A stretch of DNA of 64,000 nt from Epiperipatus broadwayi (GCA_028023455.1 JAQFVV010006353.1:744001-808000); one strand, 5' to 3'; positions 22,801 to 34,477 are shown, counted from the stretch's first letter. Notes: generated from the sequence alone by a model not told the origin. Made by a program: numbers and translations.

Positions 22801-25800
22801 TTGCAAATAATCATCATCATCATCATCAACCATTATCAATCCACTGCAGGATGAAGGTCTCTCCAAGTTTAATCCATCTTCTCCGATCTTTAGCTTCTCT
22901 TCTCCACAACACCCCTGCACATTTTCTTATTTCATCCATCCATCTCACATGTGGTCTCTTTCTGGGTCTTTTACAAACTCTTGGAATCCAGTTTAAAATT
23001 TCAATTGTCCATCTATTATCATCTCTTCTAGCAATATGTCCAGCCCAACTCCATTTCAATCTTTTAATTTTTTCAATAAGGTCAGTAACACCTGTTTGTT
23101 GTCTTACCCATACATTGCATTTTCGATCTCTTCTTGTTACTCCCAACATACATCTCTCCATACTCCTTTGAGTGGTCTGAAGTCTCTGTATTGCTCTTCT
23201 ATTAAGTGTCCAAGTCTCAGATCCATAAGTAAGAACTGGTAAAACACATTTGTTAAAAACCATCCTTTTCAAACACATAGGCATATTTCCTTTTAGTATC
23301 AAGTTATTTCTACCAAAAGCACTCCAACCAAGTTTAATTCTATGATTAATTTCCTCCATTATGTTTCCATCTGTATTAATAATCTGACCAAGGTATTTGT
23401 AACTGTTAACTTCTTCTAATTCTTCATAATCAATCTTTATTTTCATATTTTGAGCAAATCGATTAAACATTACTTTAGTCTTTTTAACATTTATCTTTAG
23501 TCCTACTTTTCTACTTTCATCTGCTAACTCCTGCAACATTTCCTGCAGCTCTGAAGCATTATTTGCAAAAACAACTACATCATCTGCGAAATCTAAATGA
23601 CTTAAATACTCTCCATTTACTTTCACTCCTTTAGTTTCCCATTTTAATCCACAAAATACTTCTTGCAGCACTGCTGTAAAGAGTTTTGGAGATATGGAGT
23701 CACCTTGTCTTACACCTTTCTCAATGTTGATTTTTCCAGTATCATTATGTAATCTAATTGTTGCTGTTGCATTTTTATAAATATTCTTTAAAATATGACA
23801 ATATCCTGGATCTATACCTTGATGATCCAATGCTTTAATCACTGAAGAAATGTGTATAGAATCGAATGCCTTTTCATAATCTACAAATCCAAAACATAAT
23901 GACAACTCATATTCGTTTGTCCTTTCTATGACTTCTCTCAATACCTGGATATGATCTATTGTACTAAAACCACTTTTAAATCCAGCTTGTTCTCTTGGTT
24001 GGTGGAAATCCAATGTTCTCTGTAGACGAGTTGTAATTATCTTGGTAAAAATTTTATATAAAACTGATAAAAGGCTGATAGGTCTGTAATTTCTAATATC
24101 TTCTTTATCACCTTTTTTAAATATTAATATTATTACTGCATTCTTCCAATCTTCCGGTACATCTTTATCATTTAGACATTTGGTATATAACTTTGCTAAA
24201 ATTGTTTCTATTTCTTCACCTGCTTCTTTTAATATATCAATTATAATTCCATCATTTCCTGGAGCCTTTCCTTTCTTCATACACTTAATTGCATGTCTCA
24301 CTTCTTCATTTAAAATTCTGGGCAATTCGGAAGATGTAATAGATATAGGAGGTACTTGTTCTTTATTACTATATAATTCTTGATAAAAATCTTCTACCAA
24401 TTTCATGATGTCATCTCTCTTTTTAGTAATAATTCCATCTTTTTTTCTTATTGCAGATATAAATTTCCTACCAATACCAAAATGTTGTTTAACATTTTTG
24501 AGACTTTTATTTTCTTCTACAGCTTTCCTTGCTATTTCACAGTTATACTTTCTTATATCATTTTCAACTCTTTTCCGTACCATTTTACAAAATTCGAGAT
24601 ATTCAATTCTTTTTAATACATCATTTTTGTATATCTTCATATTCCTTCTTTTCTTCATAAATTCTCTAGTCTCAGTAGAAATTTTATTAGTCAATTGCTG
24701 CTTTTTTCTACCAGCTATGTTTGTTGCAGTTTTTAAAAGTGTATCAGTTATTTTCATATTAATTTCATTCAAATCTGTATCATGTTCAAAATCTCCTAAC
24801 ACTTGAAACCTATTTGTAAGTTCTAATTTAAATTCATTAGAATGTTTCTGAAGATTAGGAATATCAACTGTAAATATTGTTTTTCTTAATAATTTTTGTC
24901 TCTCTAGTTTTACATTAACACGTAACTTACACCTTACTAATCGATGATCACTTCCTGTGTTAAATTTATTAAGAACATTACAATCTTGAAATATGTATTT
25001 TCTGTTAGTCAAAATATAATCCAATTCTGCTGTACCTTCATTTGGATGCTTCCATGTCCATTTCCTTTTAACATTTTTCTCAAAAAATGAATTCATAATA
25101 TAAAGTTTTTCTTTTTCTGCAAACTCCACAAGTCTATGTCCTCTCTCATTTCTATTACCATAACCAAAATTACCTACAGCAATTTCATCTTTCATTTGTC
25201 TACCAATTCTAGCATTAAAGTCTCCCATAACAATTTTAAAATGTTGTTTACTCTGATCAAAAGTCTTTTGTACATCCATATAAAAATCTTCTACTACTTC
25301 ATCACTATGAGAACTTGTTGGGGCATAAACCTGAATTATCTGCATTTGGTATCTGCTATTAAGTTGTATAACTAATCTTGCCACTCTGTCCGATACACCA
25401 TCAATCTCCACAATATTGTTCTTCCACTTTTTATTTATAATGAATCCTACTCCACTTGTATTTCCAATATGTGTGCCTTTATAATAGAGTATATGTCCAC
25501 TTTTTAAATCAATTGTTTCTTCTCCTTTTCTTCTAACTTCACAAAGTCCAATAATGTCCCATTTAATATAAGACAGTTCTTCTTCTAATTCTTGCAATCT
25601 TCCTTCACTTGAAAGTGATCTGCAGTTGTAAGTACCTAAATAAAAAGTCGTCATCAAATGGCAGCCTGGGTTCGCAATCAGGGGATTCTTAGCACCCTCT
25701 GCCTTCGGCCACCAACCGCTGCCTTGGTTGGTGACTTTACAGCCTCCTGGGAATAAGGGCCATGCTTTATTTTTGTCTGTCATAATTGTATATATGTATT

Positions 25801-26120
25801 GGAAAAAGATTTATCATTTACACAAACATTCATTCTGCCTTATCAGGCACTGAGAAGAAAGACCACGGTGTTTCTTGATCTTAAACTCAGAGGTAAAAAG
25901 CCAATAAACTCACCACGCTGGCTAATGCGTGTTGGTGAGCAGCCCATCCATGTTCGTATACTATATGAATAATCACATAGTAATAACAGCTGCAACGACA
26001 AGAACGTATGGAGTGGACATTAGGAATTTGCCCTGCTCGGTTCCTTTAAGGCCTCCAAGAGGAATCAAAGGGTCTCCTTTCAGTTAATAGCAAACTCCTT
26101 TCTGCAGCCTTGCAAATAAT
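22801..26120 (-). mobile_element. Full-length RTE-type retrotransposon with 11-bp TSD
   Basis: TTGCAAATAAT is found exactly at 22801-22811 and 26110-26120, so the element is 22812-26109, about 3.3 kb on the minus strand. It has a 5' UTR of about 326 bp, a single ORF, and a 3' end in which the stop codon merges into a TGA repeat (TGATGATGATGATGA). There is almost no 3' UTR. Size, single ORF with EN and RT, and the simple-repeat tail are RTE-clade traits. At least seven other pieces in the window belong to the same family. It is the only one that looks recently inserted. Confidence 0.93.
22826..25783 (-). CDS. RTE endonuclease / reverse transcriptase polyprotein
   Basis: A 985-residue protein that nicks target DNA and copies element RNA there. 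It starts at ATG 25783, the only start giving full domains. The APE endonuclease spans about residues 47-290: N53 in TYNCRS, E82 in LCEVRR, Y153 in VYAPT, GDFNAR at 187-192, and GSDHR at 277-281. A basic Lys-rich linker with coiled-coil character follows at 370-470. Reverse transcriptase spans about 500-780: GKAPGNDG (505-512), NYRPISLL (565-572), motif A FVDYEKAFDS (633-642), GVRQGDSISP (690-699) and FADD (732-735). The C-terminal thumb and tail include YGSETW (853-858), WAGHIARR (913-920) and a W-rich basic end. All catalytic residues are present and no stop interrupts the frame. Whether it is transcribed is unknown; the cell would need host pol II entry from the short 5' UTR. Confidence 0.95.
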   Translation of the reverse strand: MTDKNKAWPLFPGGCKVTNQGSGWWPKAEGAKNPLIANPGCHLMTTFYLGTYNCRSLSSEGRLQELEEELSYIKWDIIGLCEVRRKGEETIDLKSGHILYYKGTHIGNTSGVGFIINKKWKNNIVEIDGVSDRVARLVIQLNSRYQMQIIQVYAPTSSHSDEVVEDFYMDVQKTFDQSKQHFKIVMGDFNARIGRQMKDEIAVGNFGYGNRNERGHRLVEFAEKEKLYIMNSFFEKNVKRKWTWKHPNEGTAELDYILTNRKYIFQDCNVLNKFNTGSDHRLVRCKLRVNVKLERQKLLRKTIFTVDIPNLQKHSNEFKLELTNRFQVLGDFEHDTDLNEINMKITDTLLKTATNIAGRKKQQLTNKISTETREFMKKRRNMKIYKNDVLKRIEYLEFCKMVRKRVENDIRKYNCEIARKAVEENKSLKNVKQHFGIGRKFISAIRKKDGIITKKRDDIMKLVEDFYQELYSNKEQVPPISITSSELPRILNEEVRHAIKCMKKGKAPGNDGIIIDILKEAGEEIETILAKLYTKCLNDKDVPEDWKNAVIILIFKKGDKEDIRNYRPISLLSVLYKIFTKIITTRLQRTLDFHQPREQAGFKSGFSTIDHIQVLREVIERTNEYELSLCFGFVDYEKAFDSIHISSVIKALDHQGIDPGYCHILKNIYKNATATIRLHNDTGKINIEKGVRQGDSISPKLFTAVLQEVFCGLKWETKGVKVNGEYLSHLDFADDVVVFANNASELQEMLQELADESRKVGLKINVKKTKVMFNRFAQNMKIKIDYEELEEVNSYKYLGQIINTDGNIMEEINHRIKLGWSAFGRNNLILKGNMPMCLKRMVFNKCVLPVLTYGSETWTLNRRAIQRLQTTQRSMERCMLGVTRRDRKCNVWVRQQTGVTDLIEKIKRLKWSWAGHIARRDDNRWTIEILNWIPRVCKRPRKRPHVRWMDEIRKCAGVLWRREAKDRRRWIKLGETFILQWIDNG

Positions 26121-26333
26121 ATGACTGACTATAAGTTATCGTATTTAATATTACTTTTAATATAATTTTAAAAACACAAAATAAAATACACAGAACTACA
26201 AATGATTGTAATTAAAGGAAATTTAATATAAATAGCATTAAAAAAGCTGGTCAAAGAAAATATAGCAAAGATGTGCTACAAACGGGAGTTCTTTAAGTTG
26301 GTGGGCAGAAATCCTTAATAGCGTGTATCATTG

Positions 26334-26820
26334 CCATAAATCAGGGGTGGACAATTGTTTTGGCTCAGAGGCGGCAGAGGGCTGCATCGGGGCCACTTTG
26401 TGGAAGCGAAGGTTAACGGAGGGCCGCATCTTTTGTTCATGACACAATAAACACACAGCTTTATTCCCTGTATTATCAAAAAAATATTTGTTTGTCCATT
26501 CTTCATTAAACACATGATATTCATCACCGATTTTACATTTTTTCGGAGGGTTCATGGTTTCACTAAAGTTGAAAATGTATATACAGTATTTGCTAATGCA
26601 AAGACAAAATTAAAATTAACCAAATCAACTGAAAAAGCACTGCACATCGTATCTACACTGGACATGTATAATGATGTGGCCATCCTAATGGAAAATACGA
26701 GATAAATCTTCGGTCATGCATGGGAAGGAAAACTCAGTTCAAGGCGGATTTTTCTGATTGTCTTGGTGGGCCGCATAAAAACTCTTAGTGGGCCGCTATT
26801 TGCCCACCCCTGCCATAAAT
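26334..26820 (-). mobile_element. Internally deleted hAT DNA transposon, 8-bp TSD
   Basis: CCATAAAT stands at 26334-26341 and 26813-26820. The 471-bp insert has terminal inverted repeats CAGGGGTGGACAA and CAGGGGTGGGCAA (the latter on the other strand), which match the hAT pattern CAGGGGTGGGCAA. It keeps the first part of a transposase gene on the minus strand and lacks the catalytic region, so it depends on a source elsewhere. Confidence 0.9.
26410..26555 (-). pseudogene. hAT transposase N-terminus (BED-like), truncated
   Basis: From ATG 26555 the minus strand encodes MNPPKKCKIGDEYHVFNEEW and then a CLLCHE zinc-finger half followed by NLRFHK. This is the pattern of hAT-type proteins related to GTF2IRD2/ZBED genes (FNxEWT...VCLLC...H). 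The frame then runs out into the terminal repeat; the RNase H-like catalytic domain is gone. Confidence 0.7.
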
Positions 26821-27649
26821 GCATCATCTTTATGCAGTCGGCACAACATAAATTCTGCTAAGTAGGTATCAATATATTCTCTCGCAATTCCTCTGTGCTT
26901 TTTGTTTCTTCTGTCATTGAAAGATTTCAAATTTTAATCATTTCCACATAAAAACAAGTAAAGTAAAAGCTCAAAAATAACATTACACTAAACGCAATAA
27001 AATGCATCCAAATAATGGTAACAATATTCGCAACATCCTTTACGTTCATAGCTATCATATGCATTTAAAAAAGGATATTAATTATACGTTGTGAAATGGA
27101 ATTGTAAGTCATTTAGCAATATTTTTTAAAGTCAACAGAAACTTATAATTCATTTTCTTAATATTGTTTAAATTTAATAAGTAACACTTATTCATAAAAT
27201 ATTTTCGAAAAAAATACACAAATAGTTGAGGCCCATGAAAATGGATAACTAAGACAAACACGGGTGGAGAACTTCCGTTTTACAGTTTCTACAAAAGTAC
27301 CCATTATTAAAATCTTAATGAGTTTATTTCAAACGAAAATAAATACAAAGTTTATATATATAGTAGATTATTTATTTATAGTTTTAACCTACGCACGTTA
27401 ACAACTTTACTTAAAAGGAAGTTGACGTTACTAGGTAACAAAGAATTATCGCAAAGTAAAAACTTGATTATCACTGACGGTAATTTGCATCTTTTGCGAC
27501 ATCTAACCAATTCCTTATAGCACCTCAATTTAGCTACACTGTAAACTTTAATAAGCTCTTATGCATCTTGAAATATATAAAACTCAATCAAAATAACACA
27601 TTGCTGGAGAAAAAGTTATTAGAAATTCCCTGGAATTTTTTTTTTTTGT
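26821..27649. other. Unannotated stretch
   Basis: AT-rich; no gene or partner repeat recognised. Confidence 0.4.
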
Positions 27650-28257
27650 TATTGTTACATGTTAAACCATTAAACATCACATGATCACCATCTCTTATGC
27701 TAGCACATAACTGTTATTAAACAGGCAAAACTCTCCATACATTGATTACACTGTTTGGCACAGGGTGGCCCTACTGTATGGAGAGTTTTGCCTGTTTAGT
27801 AACAGTTATGGGCTAGCTTAAGAGATGGTGATCATGTGATGTTTAATGGTTTAACACCAATCCTGCCTAATAGGATAGTGGTGGCTATGGTTGTTAAAGA
27901 GCCAAAGACACCAAAATGTATGGGTGCTGACCTAAGTTCAAACCCATATGGCTATATAAGATATTGAGCTTAGATTGAAAATATTGTTTTTTTTTATTTC
28001 AGTCTCATAGTTTTGTAGATAAGTAGAGATAAAAGGTGGCTGCTGGAGGGTTGCATTAGCTCTAAGATCTAGGTGCAGTGCTCTCAGATCCAAGGCTTCT
28101 CACTGACGAAGGCCAGTAACTAGTCTGGGGATATTGGATGAGTAGGCACTAGATGGGGATTTTATGCACAAGCCTTCTGGCTTCCATTGATTACTCTGGT
28201 TGGCACAGGGTGGCACTACTGTATGGAGAGTTTTGCCTGTTTAATATTGTTACATGT
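27650..28257 (+). mobile_element. Palindromic SINE (family 1), copy e, fullest, 13-bp TSD
   Basis: TATTGTTACATGT occurs exactly at 27650-27662 and 28245-28257. The 582-bp insert reads: inverted leader (AACATCACATGATCACC), inverted tail end (GGCAAAACTCTCC), tail end, leader (GGTGATCATGTGATG), tRNA-like head with box A-like TGGCTATGGTTGTTAAAGAG near 27891 and box B GTTCAAACCC near 27937, then body and tail ending GGAGAGTTTTGCCTG. The head makes it a tRNA-derived SINE; the added inverted copy makes it a fold-back. Confidence 0.9.
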
Positions 28258-28899
28258 CCCATGATAATACTGTAATTATTCTTGCTATAGAAGTTACCAT
28301 GTCAAAAAATATGACCAGAGCAGTTGATTACTGAATTGGCTTATAATTTGTTGTATAATCTAATTGAATTTGAACTAAAAATTTTATGAAAAGATAATTT
28401 TTAATAAAAATCCATTCTTAACTCTAGAAATTAAAAAACAATGTTTCACAATGACTACAAATCAATCAGTAAAATAGAAATATGTCAACATAGCATGCTG
28501 GTCTTTTAATCTTGTGTCTTGTCCTTATGATATTATATGTTCTTTGTATACAAACACCCTTATGTGTATATGATAATAATTATGTAACAGAAATTTTAAT
28601 AATATTTGTGTATTAATTAAAATAACCCCATAATTATTACATTTATATTTTTTATTAAACCTACAAATGTTGATGATAGGATAAAGTTTTCATATCTATG
28701 AGTTTGTTTAATACAAAGAGAAGAATAGAATAAGGCAGTAAATTCTTCTCAAGCAAGTGTTTATCACAAATCTTACTGCTTGAGTAAATTAATATTGCTA
28801 TATTTATTACATTATTATGATAAATACAATCATAAAAATATGATTAAATATTTATAAATTAAACCAAATATAAAAATGTGTATTTACAAGATATTAAAT
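28258..28899. other. Unannotated AT-rich stretch
   Basis: No gene. A small stem, CTCAAGCA...TGCTTGAG, lies near 28750-28785. Confidence 0.4.
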
Positions 28900-29477
28900 T
28901 TAAGGTTAGTATTAGGGTAAATAACATGAAGCTAGGATCGAACTCAGATCCGACTGCTTCAATATACAATTATTATACCTTGATGGGATACCATTGATTT
29001 AGCTTAGCATGTCATGCAACTATTAATGTAAGGGACTTTGGGTTTTCTTTTTTAAATTTACCTATCTCTTCCAGCTGTACTGTGAAGTTTGCCTCATGAG
29101 TAGATATGTTTGACACTTTTGACTGCTCTGAGACAGGTTGCCCCATGTGTAGATGTTATTAAACTTCCAGATGGAGCATGGCTGCTTGCCCCCTTTGATC
29201 ATATAATGGACAATCTGCATATTGCTGTTCAGATTTGATAGTAAATTGTTGTTCTCCACTTTACTTTCGACTGAACTGACTACTTATAACCATATTCCCA
29301 TCCATAATGAAAACAATTGGATTCACTGAACATAATCATCCATTGGTCAGTTTCTCCTATTGGATATATGTTCTCTATTTATATATCTATTGGTCTGAGG
29401 CAATGAATGTTCAATCTGATCAAGATAAGATAAAATCTGGACTAGGCCATTAGTTGAAGTTAAGTGGAGATATAACA
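28900..29477 (-). mobile_element. 3' LTR of Gypsy copy 2, minus strand
   Basis: On the minus strand a polypurine tract GGGGGAGGGAG (about 29478-29488) is followed by TGTTATATCTCC, the expected PPT/LTR boundary. The block matches 6455-7001 and 11965-12450. A box B-like GAGTTCGATCCTAG occurs near 28935-28950 (minus). The distal end is not sharply defined. Confidence 0.65.
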
Positions 29478-29489
29478 CTCCCTCCCCCT

Positions 29490-32110
29490 GTCTAAACTTA
29501 ACCCTTGAGAAAATAATCATTCAGATGCTGTCATAGATATCTTTGTTACTTTCTGGATTCATCAAGTTGGGTGACATCATCAGAAATTCTGGTGTTTTTA
29601 CTTGTAGATCTGATAGTTTTGTAGACTTATCACTGCTGTTGAAAATTCTTTGCTGTTGATGGAGAACTCTCTGCTGTTTGGTTGGTATCTCTTCACTGTT
29701 TGCTGATGATTCTTCACTGTTGGTTGATGACTTCATTATTAATTGATGACTCTTCACTATTGACTGTGATGTATAGTTCAACTTTAGCTGGTTTCTGTGC
29801 CTGCAGTATTGCTAGCTGTCCACTGTCTGTAAGCCTCAATTTAATTGAAAGATTCATGAAATCATTTGGTGATTCCATTGAACGTATGGCATAGGACTTG
29901 AGCACCTTACATTTTTGCACTTTATTTTCATGAGTTGTCATAAGCTTCAAACACAGTTTATCTCCAACCACTTCTGGAAAGAGCCTTTTGGTTTTAATTT
30001 TACTTGTGGACTGGTTCACTTTAGTCACTGTAAAACCCAGGTGAGTGAACCATTCCTAGCCTAATAAATTGTTATTCTTGCCAGAAGACACAACAAAGGA
30101 CAAAATGAATTGTTTTTCTAGGCATAGTAACTTTAACCCTTGTTTGATCCAAGAGTGCTATTAGATTGCCTTGATTGTCAGTAATCACTTTCCAGCTAGG
30201 ATGGAGATGATGCTTTTTCTATTAATGGTAGCCCTCATATTTTTTGACACAAGAAAAGTTCCAGATCCAGTAACCCAGTTCAATTGTTATTAGTGTAGTA
30301 TTAATAATAATTTTGCTTTTGATAGCCAAATCCATGCTTCTTACATTAAATAATACAGGCATTATTTAATTTAAACCACTAAGCATCATATGATCACTAT
30401 TCTTTACACTTACACGAGCTATTACACTGATGCAAAACTCTCAATATAGTAGCACCACTCAGTGCAAACTAGAGTAAGCAATGGATGCAGGAAGGTTTGT
30501 GCCTAAAATCCTATCTATTGCCTATTCATCCAATATCCCCAGACTAGGGTCTGAGATCACTACACCTAGAGTATTAGGATCCAATGTGACCCTAAGATCT
30601 ATGTGCAGTACTCTCAGATCCAAGGCTCCTCACTGAAGAAATCCACAAGATAGAAACTAGTCTGGGGATATTGGATGACTAGACACTAGTTAGGGATATT
30701 ATTACAAACCTTCCTGCATCCATTGATTACTCTGGCTTGCATTGAATGGCACTACAGTATGGAGAGTTTTGCCTCTGTGTAAACAGTTCGTGTAAGCATA
30801 AAGAATGGTGATCATATGATGTTTAGTGGCTTAATTCCAATCCTACTCAATAGTATTATGGTGACTATGGTTATTAAAGAATCAAAGATACCAAAAAGTA
30901 TGGATGCTGAACTGAGTTCATATCCATGCAACTATACAAGCTAATGAGCTTGATTTGAAAACATTATTGTATTTTCATTTTGGACTCAAAGCTTTATAAT
31001 TAGCTAATAAAAGGAAAGGTGGTTGCTGGAGGGTTACATTAGATCCTAAGATCTAGGTGCAGTGTAGTCAGATCCAAGACTCCTACTGATGAAAGCCACA
31101 AGCTAGTAACTAGTCTGGGGATATTGGATGAATAGGCACTAGATGGGGATTTTATTTACAAACCTTCATGCATCCATTGATCATTCTGTTTTGCACTGAA
31201 TGGTGCTACTAAATAAAGAGTTTTGCCTCTGCAATGTTTAATTTTATATTGCCCTTCTGACTTTTTGGAATAGAGTTTTCCATTCTCTTCTGAAAGACTT
31301 GTTTTTTATTCTTAAAACAAGCAGCTGCTATATGAAGAACATGCTTTCAATATCTTCACACAGTATACCAATATAGACATTTGGAGTGTGTCTCTTTTGC
31401 TTTGTCACATCTATAACAAAGTTAAATATTATTATCAATAACAGACCTCGTAAGCTCGTTCTGACAGAGAAAATCTTTAAATGATCTGACCTTCCGATCC
31501 ACAGCTTTAATGCTGCTACTACTTATATTTAATGGAGTGGCCTGAATTGCTGCAGACTGGGCTAAACTTGCTTGAAAACAACTGAATCAAATATAATATC
31601 AAGGACCATCAACAACTTGACTCTAAGATTGTGGTCTTTCCTTCTACAAATGAAATGATCTCTCAAGGCTTTGTTGAGAAAGTCTTCAAATCTACTACAA
31701 ATCTACTACAACTTAATGCAAACTTTCCAAGTTAATGGCAAAATTTCTCACTTTCTCCCCCTCCCTTTGTGAACAGAAATTGAAATGGATATTTCTGCAT
31801 CATCATTTGGGGATTAGAATTTAAAAAACGCTATCAGTAGAGATATTGCTTTGTCAAAATCAAGCTCATCCAGCAGTATAGGGGCCGCTTGTGTAAGTAA
31901 TAGACACAAGTGTATCTAATTTCAAGTCATGCTTTTGACTCTTCTACATATAGAAAAACACTCAATAGACTAGCCAATTTTCAGGATAGTCTGGATCGAG
32001 TTCTTGTCGTGAAACAATCATAGGCATTTTCATTTTTCCTTCTGTTGTGAGGGGATATTTTTTCGACTCTTTGCATAGTTAATGAGCAACATCTTGCATT
32101 TTATTTTTTA
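29490..32110 (-). pseudogene. Ty3/Gypsy element copy 2, gag and protease remains
   Basis: Reading down the minus strand: gag pieces (32100-31450) homologous to copy 1, the zinc-knuckle region near 31330-31420 with its cysteines lost, a palindromic SINE at about 30362-31247, the protease region around 30290-30170 (ITDNQGNLIALLDQ), then open pieces 30028-29714 and 29781-29521, the latter rich in NSEES repeats, before the polypurine tract. RT, RNase H and integrase are absent, so a large internal deletion joined the protease region to the 3' end. I do not know what the NSEES-rich segment was. Confidence 0.7.
30362..31247. mobile_element. Palindromic SINE (family 1), copy f, inside Gypsy copy 2
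   Basis: Inverted leader AGCATCATATGATCAC, inverted tail, tail (ending TATGGAGAGTTTTGCC near 30770), leader (GGTGATCATATGATG), tRNA-like head, second tail ending AGAGTTTTGCCTCTG near 31234. TTTAATTT occurs next to both ends, a weak candidate duplication. Confidence 0.8.
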
Positions 32111-32365
32111 CATTTCTATTGATGCACTAATAATGTTACCTATCAGTTTTTTAATAATCCTTATCTAAACAACCCATGGTGGAAAGATCCTGCCTTTATT
32201 GTTAATGAATGACCACTCGTGTTCGATTCTTTAACTTTTTTTTGAGGTTCTAATAATGTTAGTTGACAATTTTGTGCTTATGTATGATTATTGATAACAC
32301 AAACTCAAATAAATATGATTAATTGTGTATTACTTAAAATACAAATGTGTATTTACAATTTACAT

Positions 32366-32800
32366 AATTAATATTTACTAAGGCAATAAACCTTTAAACA
32401 TGTGTGCCTGAAAATACGAAGGTAAGGACCTCTAAAAGTGTTAGCCACAAGCTTACTCTGTGGAAGAAAAGAGGGGAACCCTTCTTTACTTCGACCTACT
32501 TTCTTTATAAATAGGTGAAGTATGAAAGTATCCAATTCTTCACTGATTAAGTCCACAATTCCTATTATACATTAGTACTCGCGAAATTTTTCGATTTACA
32601 ATGAGTCAATGGAAAGATCTTATAGTTAGAAATCTATTACGATAATTTAAAGTTGTAATTATAAATTTATTTAATGCACATTGATTACTGTAAGTAATAT
32701 TTACTAAAGCAATAAACCTTTAAGCTATGTGCACTTGAAAATATGAAGTTATTACTCTTTGGACTTCAACCTACTTTCTATATAAATAGGTGAAGCTAAT
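32366..32800 (+). repeat. Two partial copies of hairpin family 2
   Basis: 32366-32525 and 32695-32800 both begin AATATTTACTAA(A/G)GCAATAAACCTTTAA and end near CCTACTTTCT(A/T)TATAAATAGGTG. They lack the inverted arm that the copy at 20611-20792 has. Confidence 0.7.
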
Positions 32801-33070
32801 TGTGATGCCTTCACCTGATAACATTGGCTTGGAAGAGCACTTAGTTGCTGTGAAACTATTAACATATAGGGCTTCAGATACTGTTCTTAGTTTACCAATA
32901 ATTCCCCACTATATCATGATAGCTTGCCTTATGAGTAAGTATGGTGACACTTCTGGCTCTTCTGTGAACATTTGCCTCATGTGAATATGATGACATTTCC
33001 AGCTGCCTTATGTCTGATTTAGGTTTTAGAAGCTTCCAGATCTAATGTGAACTTGCCTCATTAGAACTTT
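32801..33070 (-). mobile_element. Gypsy LTR fragment
   Basis: Blocks TCTGATTTAGGTTTTAG and GTGAACTTGCCTCA match 6660-6720, in the same orientation as the solo LTR there. Confidence 0.5.
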
Positions 33071-33719
33071 TTCCAATAGTGCATTATATTTAAATTATTA
33101 CCATATATCTTAATCATGACTTGCATTATAATGTCTAGTGCTAAATGCATTTGAACCTTACCATTACTGTCATGTACAACCAGAGTCAGCTGAATGGACT
33201 TGCACTTGCAGGTTTGTGACCTAAAAAGGGGTGTTGGGCGGTGTTTGGTTGTCAATACATATTATTATTATCAATGTTCAGTGATGACCAGGCTTCACTT
33301 ATAGAGATATCTGTAAGGGTGGAAATTATTTAGTCAATGAATAAGCAAAGTTGTATGTAAAAGTTTAGCCACATTCAACAACAGTTGAGATATTAAGTGA
33401 ATAAGAAAACTGATTAGATTTTATTATAGTAGCGACAGGTTTGTGCTTGTCATATTGAGCACACTCTTGCATTCTGGGCAAATAAATTATATTCCAATAT
33501 ACAGATCTGAGCAATATTAAGAACGGTAAAATATAAAAAGCTGGTATTTTGGAACAATTAATTAAAATAGAAAAAAGATAATTTGTAAATTATTTTATTC
33601 GGCATTAAACAAAAATTGAAAATTATATTTTAGTTATAAAATTCTACAAATCGATTTAATCCATCGCAGGAGAAAGACAGTGTCTCATTTTTAACCAGCT
33701 ACAATTAGGCAAACATGAT
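33071..33719. other. Unannotated stretch
   Basis: No gene or partner repeat recognised. Confidence 0.4.
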
Positions 33720-34030
33720 TTATAAATGTAAACCTATTATTATAAAGTGCTGAAAACTTTGAAAATATTCAAACGGAAGTCAATCTCTGATAATGCGCTA
33801 TTTCTTAAATATTATAAATCTACGCGCGCTCTCCCGCCGGTAAGACTTTAAAAAACTTAAGTGAATCACTTAAGTTTAGAGCAAATATTTGAAATACAGG
33901 CACTCTTCACATACCTGGAGCCTGATTGTAAATATAGGGGATTTGAATTCAGACTTTCAAGTACCTGTCGACTATCCACACTATCTCACATCACTGATAC
34001 ATCTGACCACCACACATGTAGAAAAGGTAA

Positions 34031-34095
34031 ATAATCACCAATATGCGTATTTCGTGCTAAACCAGCACTCATATCATCAGTTGGTCCAGATTAGT
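34031..34095 (-). ncRNA. Hammerhead ribozyme (type I), copy 1
   Basis: Minus strand: inner stem I ACCAA/TTGGT, core CTGATGA (34080-34074), stem II GTGCT/AGCAC with GGTTT loop, GAAA, then a two-pair stem III (AT ACGC AT) and cleavage-site A, so the UH rule is met. A 5-base insertion between core and stem II probably disables this copy. Minimal stem III is characteristic of retrozyme hammerheads, which cleave best as dimers. Confidence 0.75.
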
Positions 34096-34477
34096 ATCTC
34101 CCACCCACATATATAATCAGTGTTCAGTTTATATTAATGTAGCAAATCTTCATACTTTAATGGACAGGTTTCAATCTACTCCAACTCTTCAGCTATCCAT
34201 ACCTCTGAAAATCTGATGAGACACCCAAATCCCATGTTGATGCCAATATTATTGCTATGCCCATATTGATCTCAATCACTCTGACCTCACATGTATAAAT
34301 ACATAAGAAGAGAGATGGGCGGATGCAGGCCAAATGTATAAATATTTGAAATACAGGCACTGTTCACATACCTGGAGCCTAATTGTAAATATAGGGGATT
34401 TGAACTCAGATACCTGTCAACTATCTACACTATCTCATACCCTAATACACATGTCCACACACATGAAAAAAAGATAA

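Noticed and set aside
24180-24806. Overlapping plus-strand frames of 67-133 residues
   Set aside because: They are antisense shadows of the intact RTE ORF on the minus strand.
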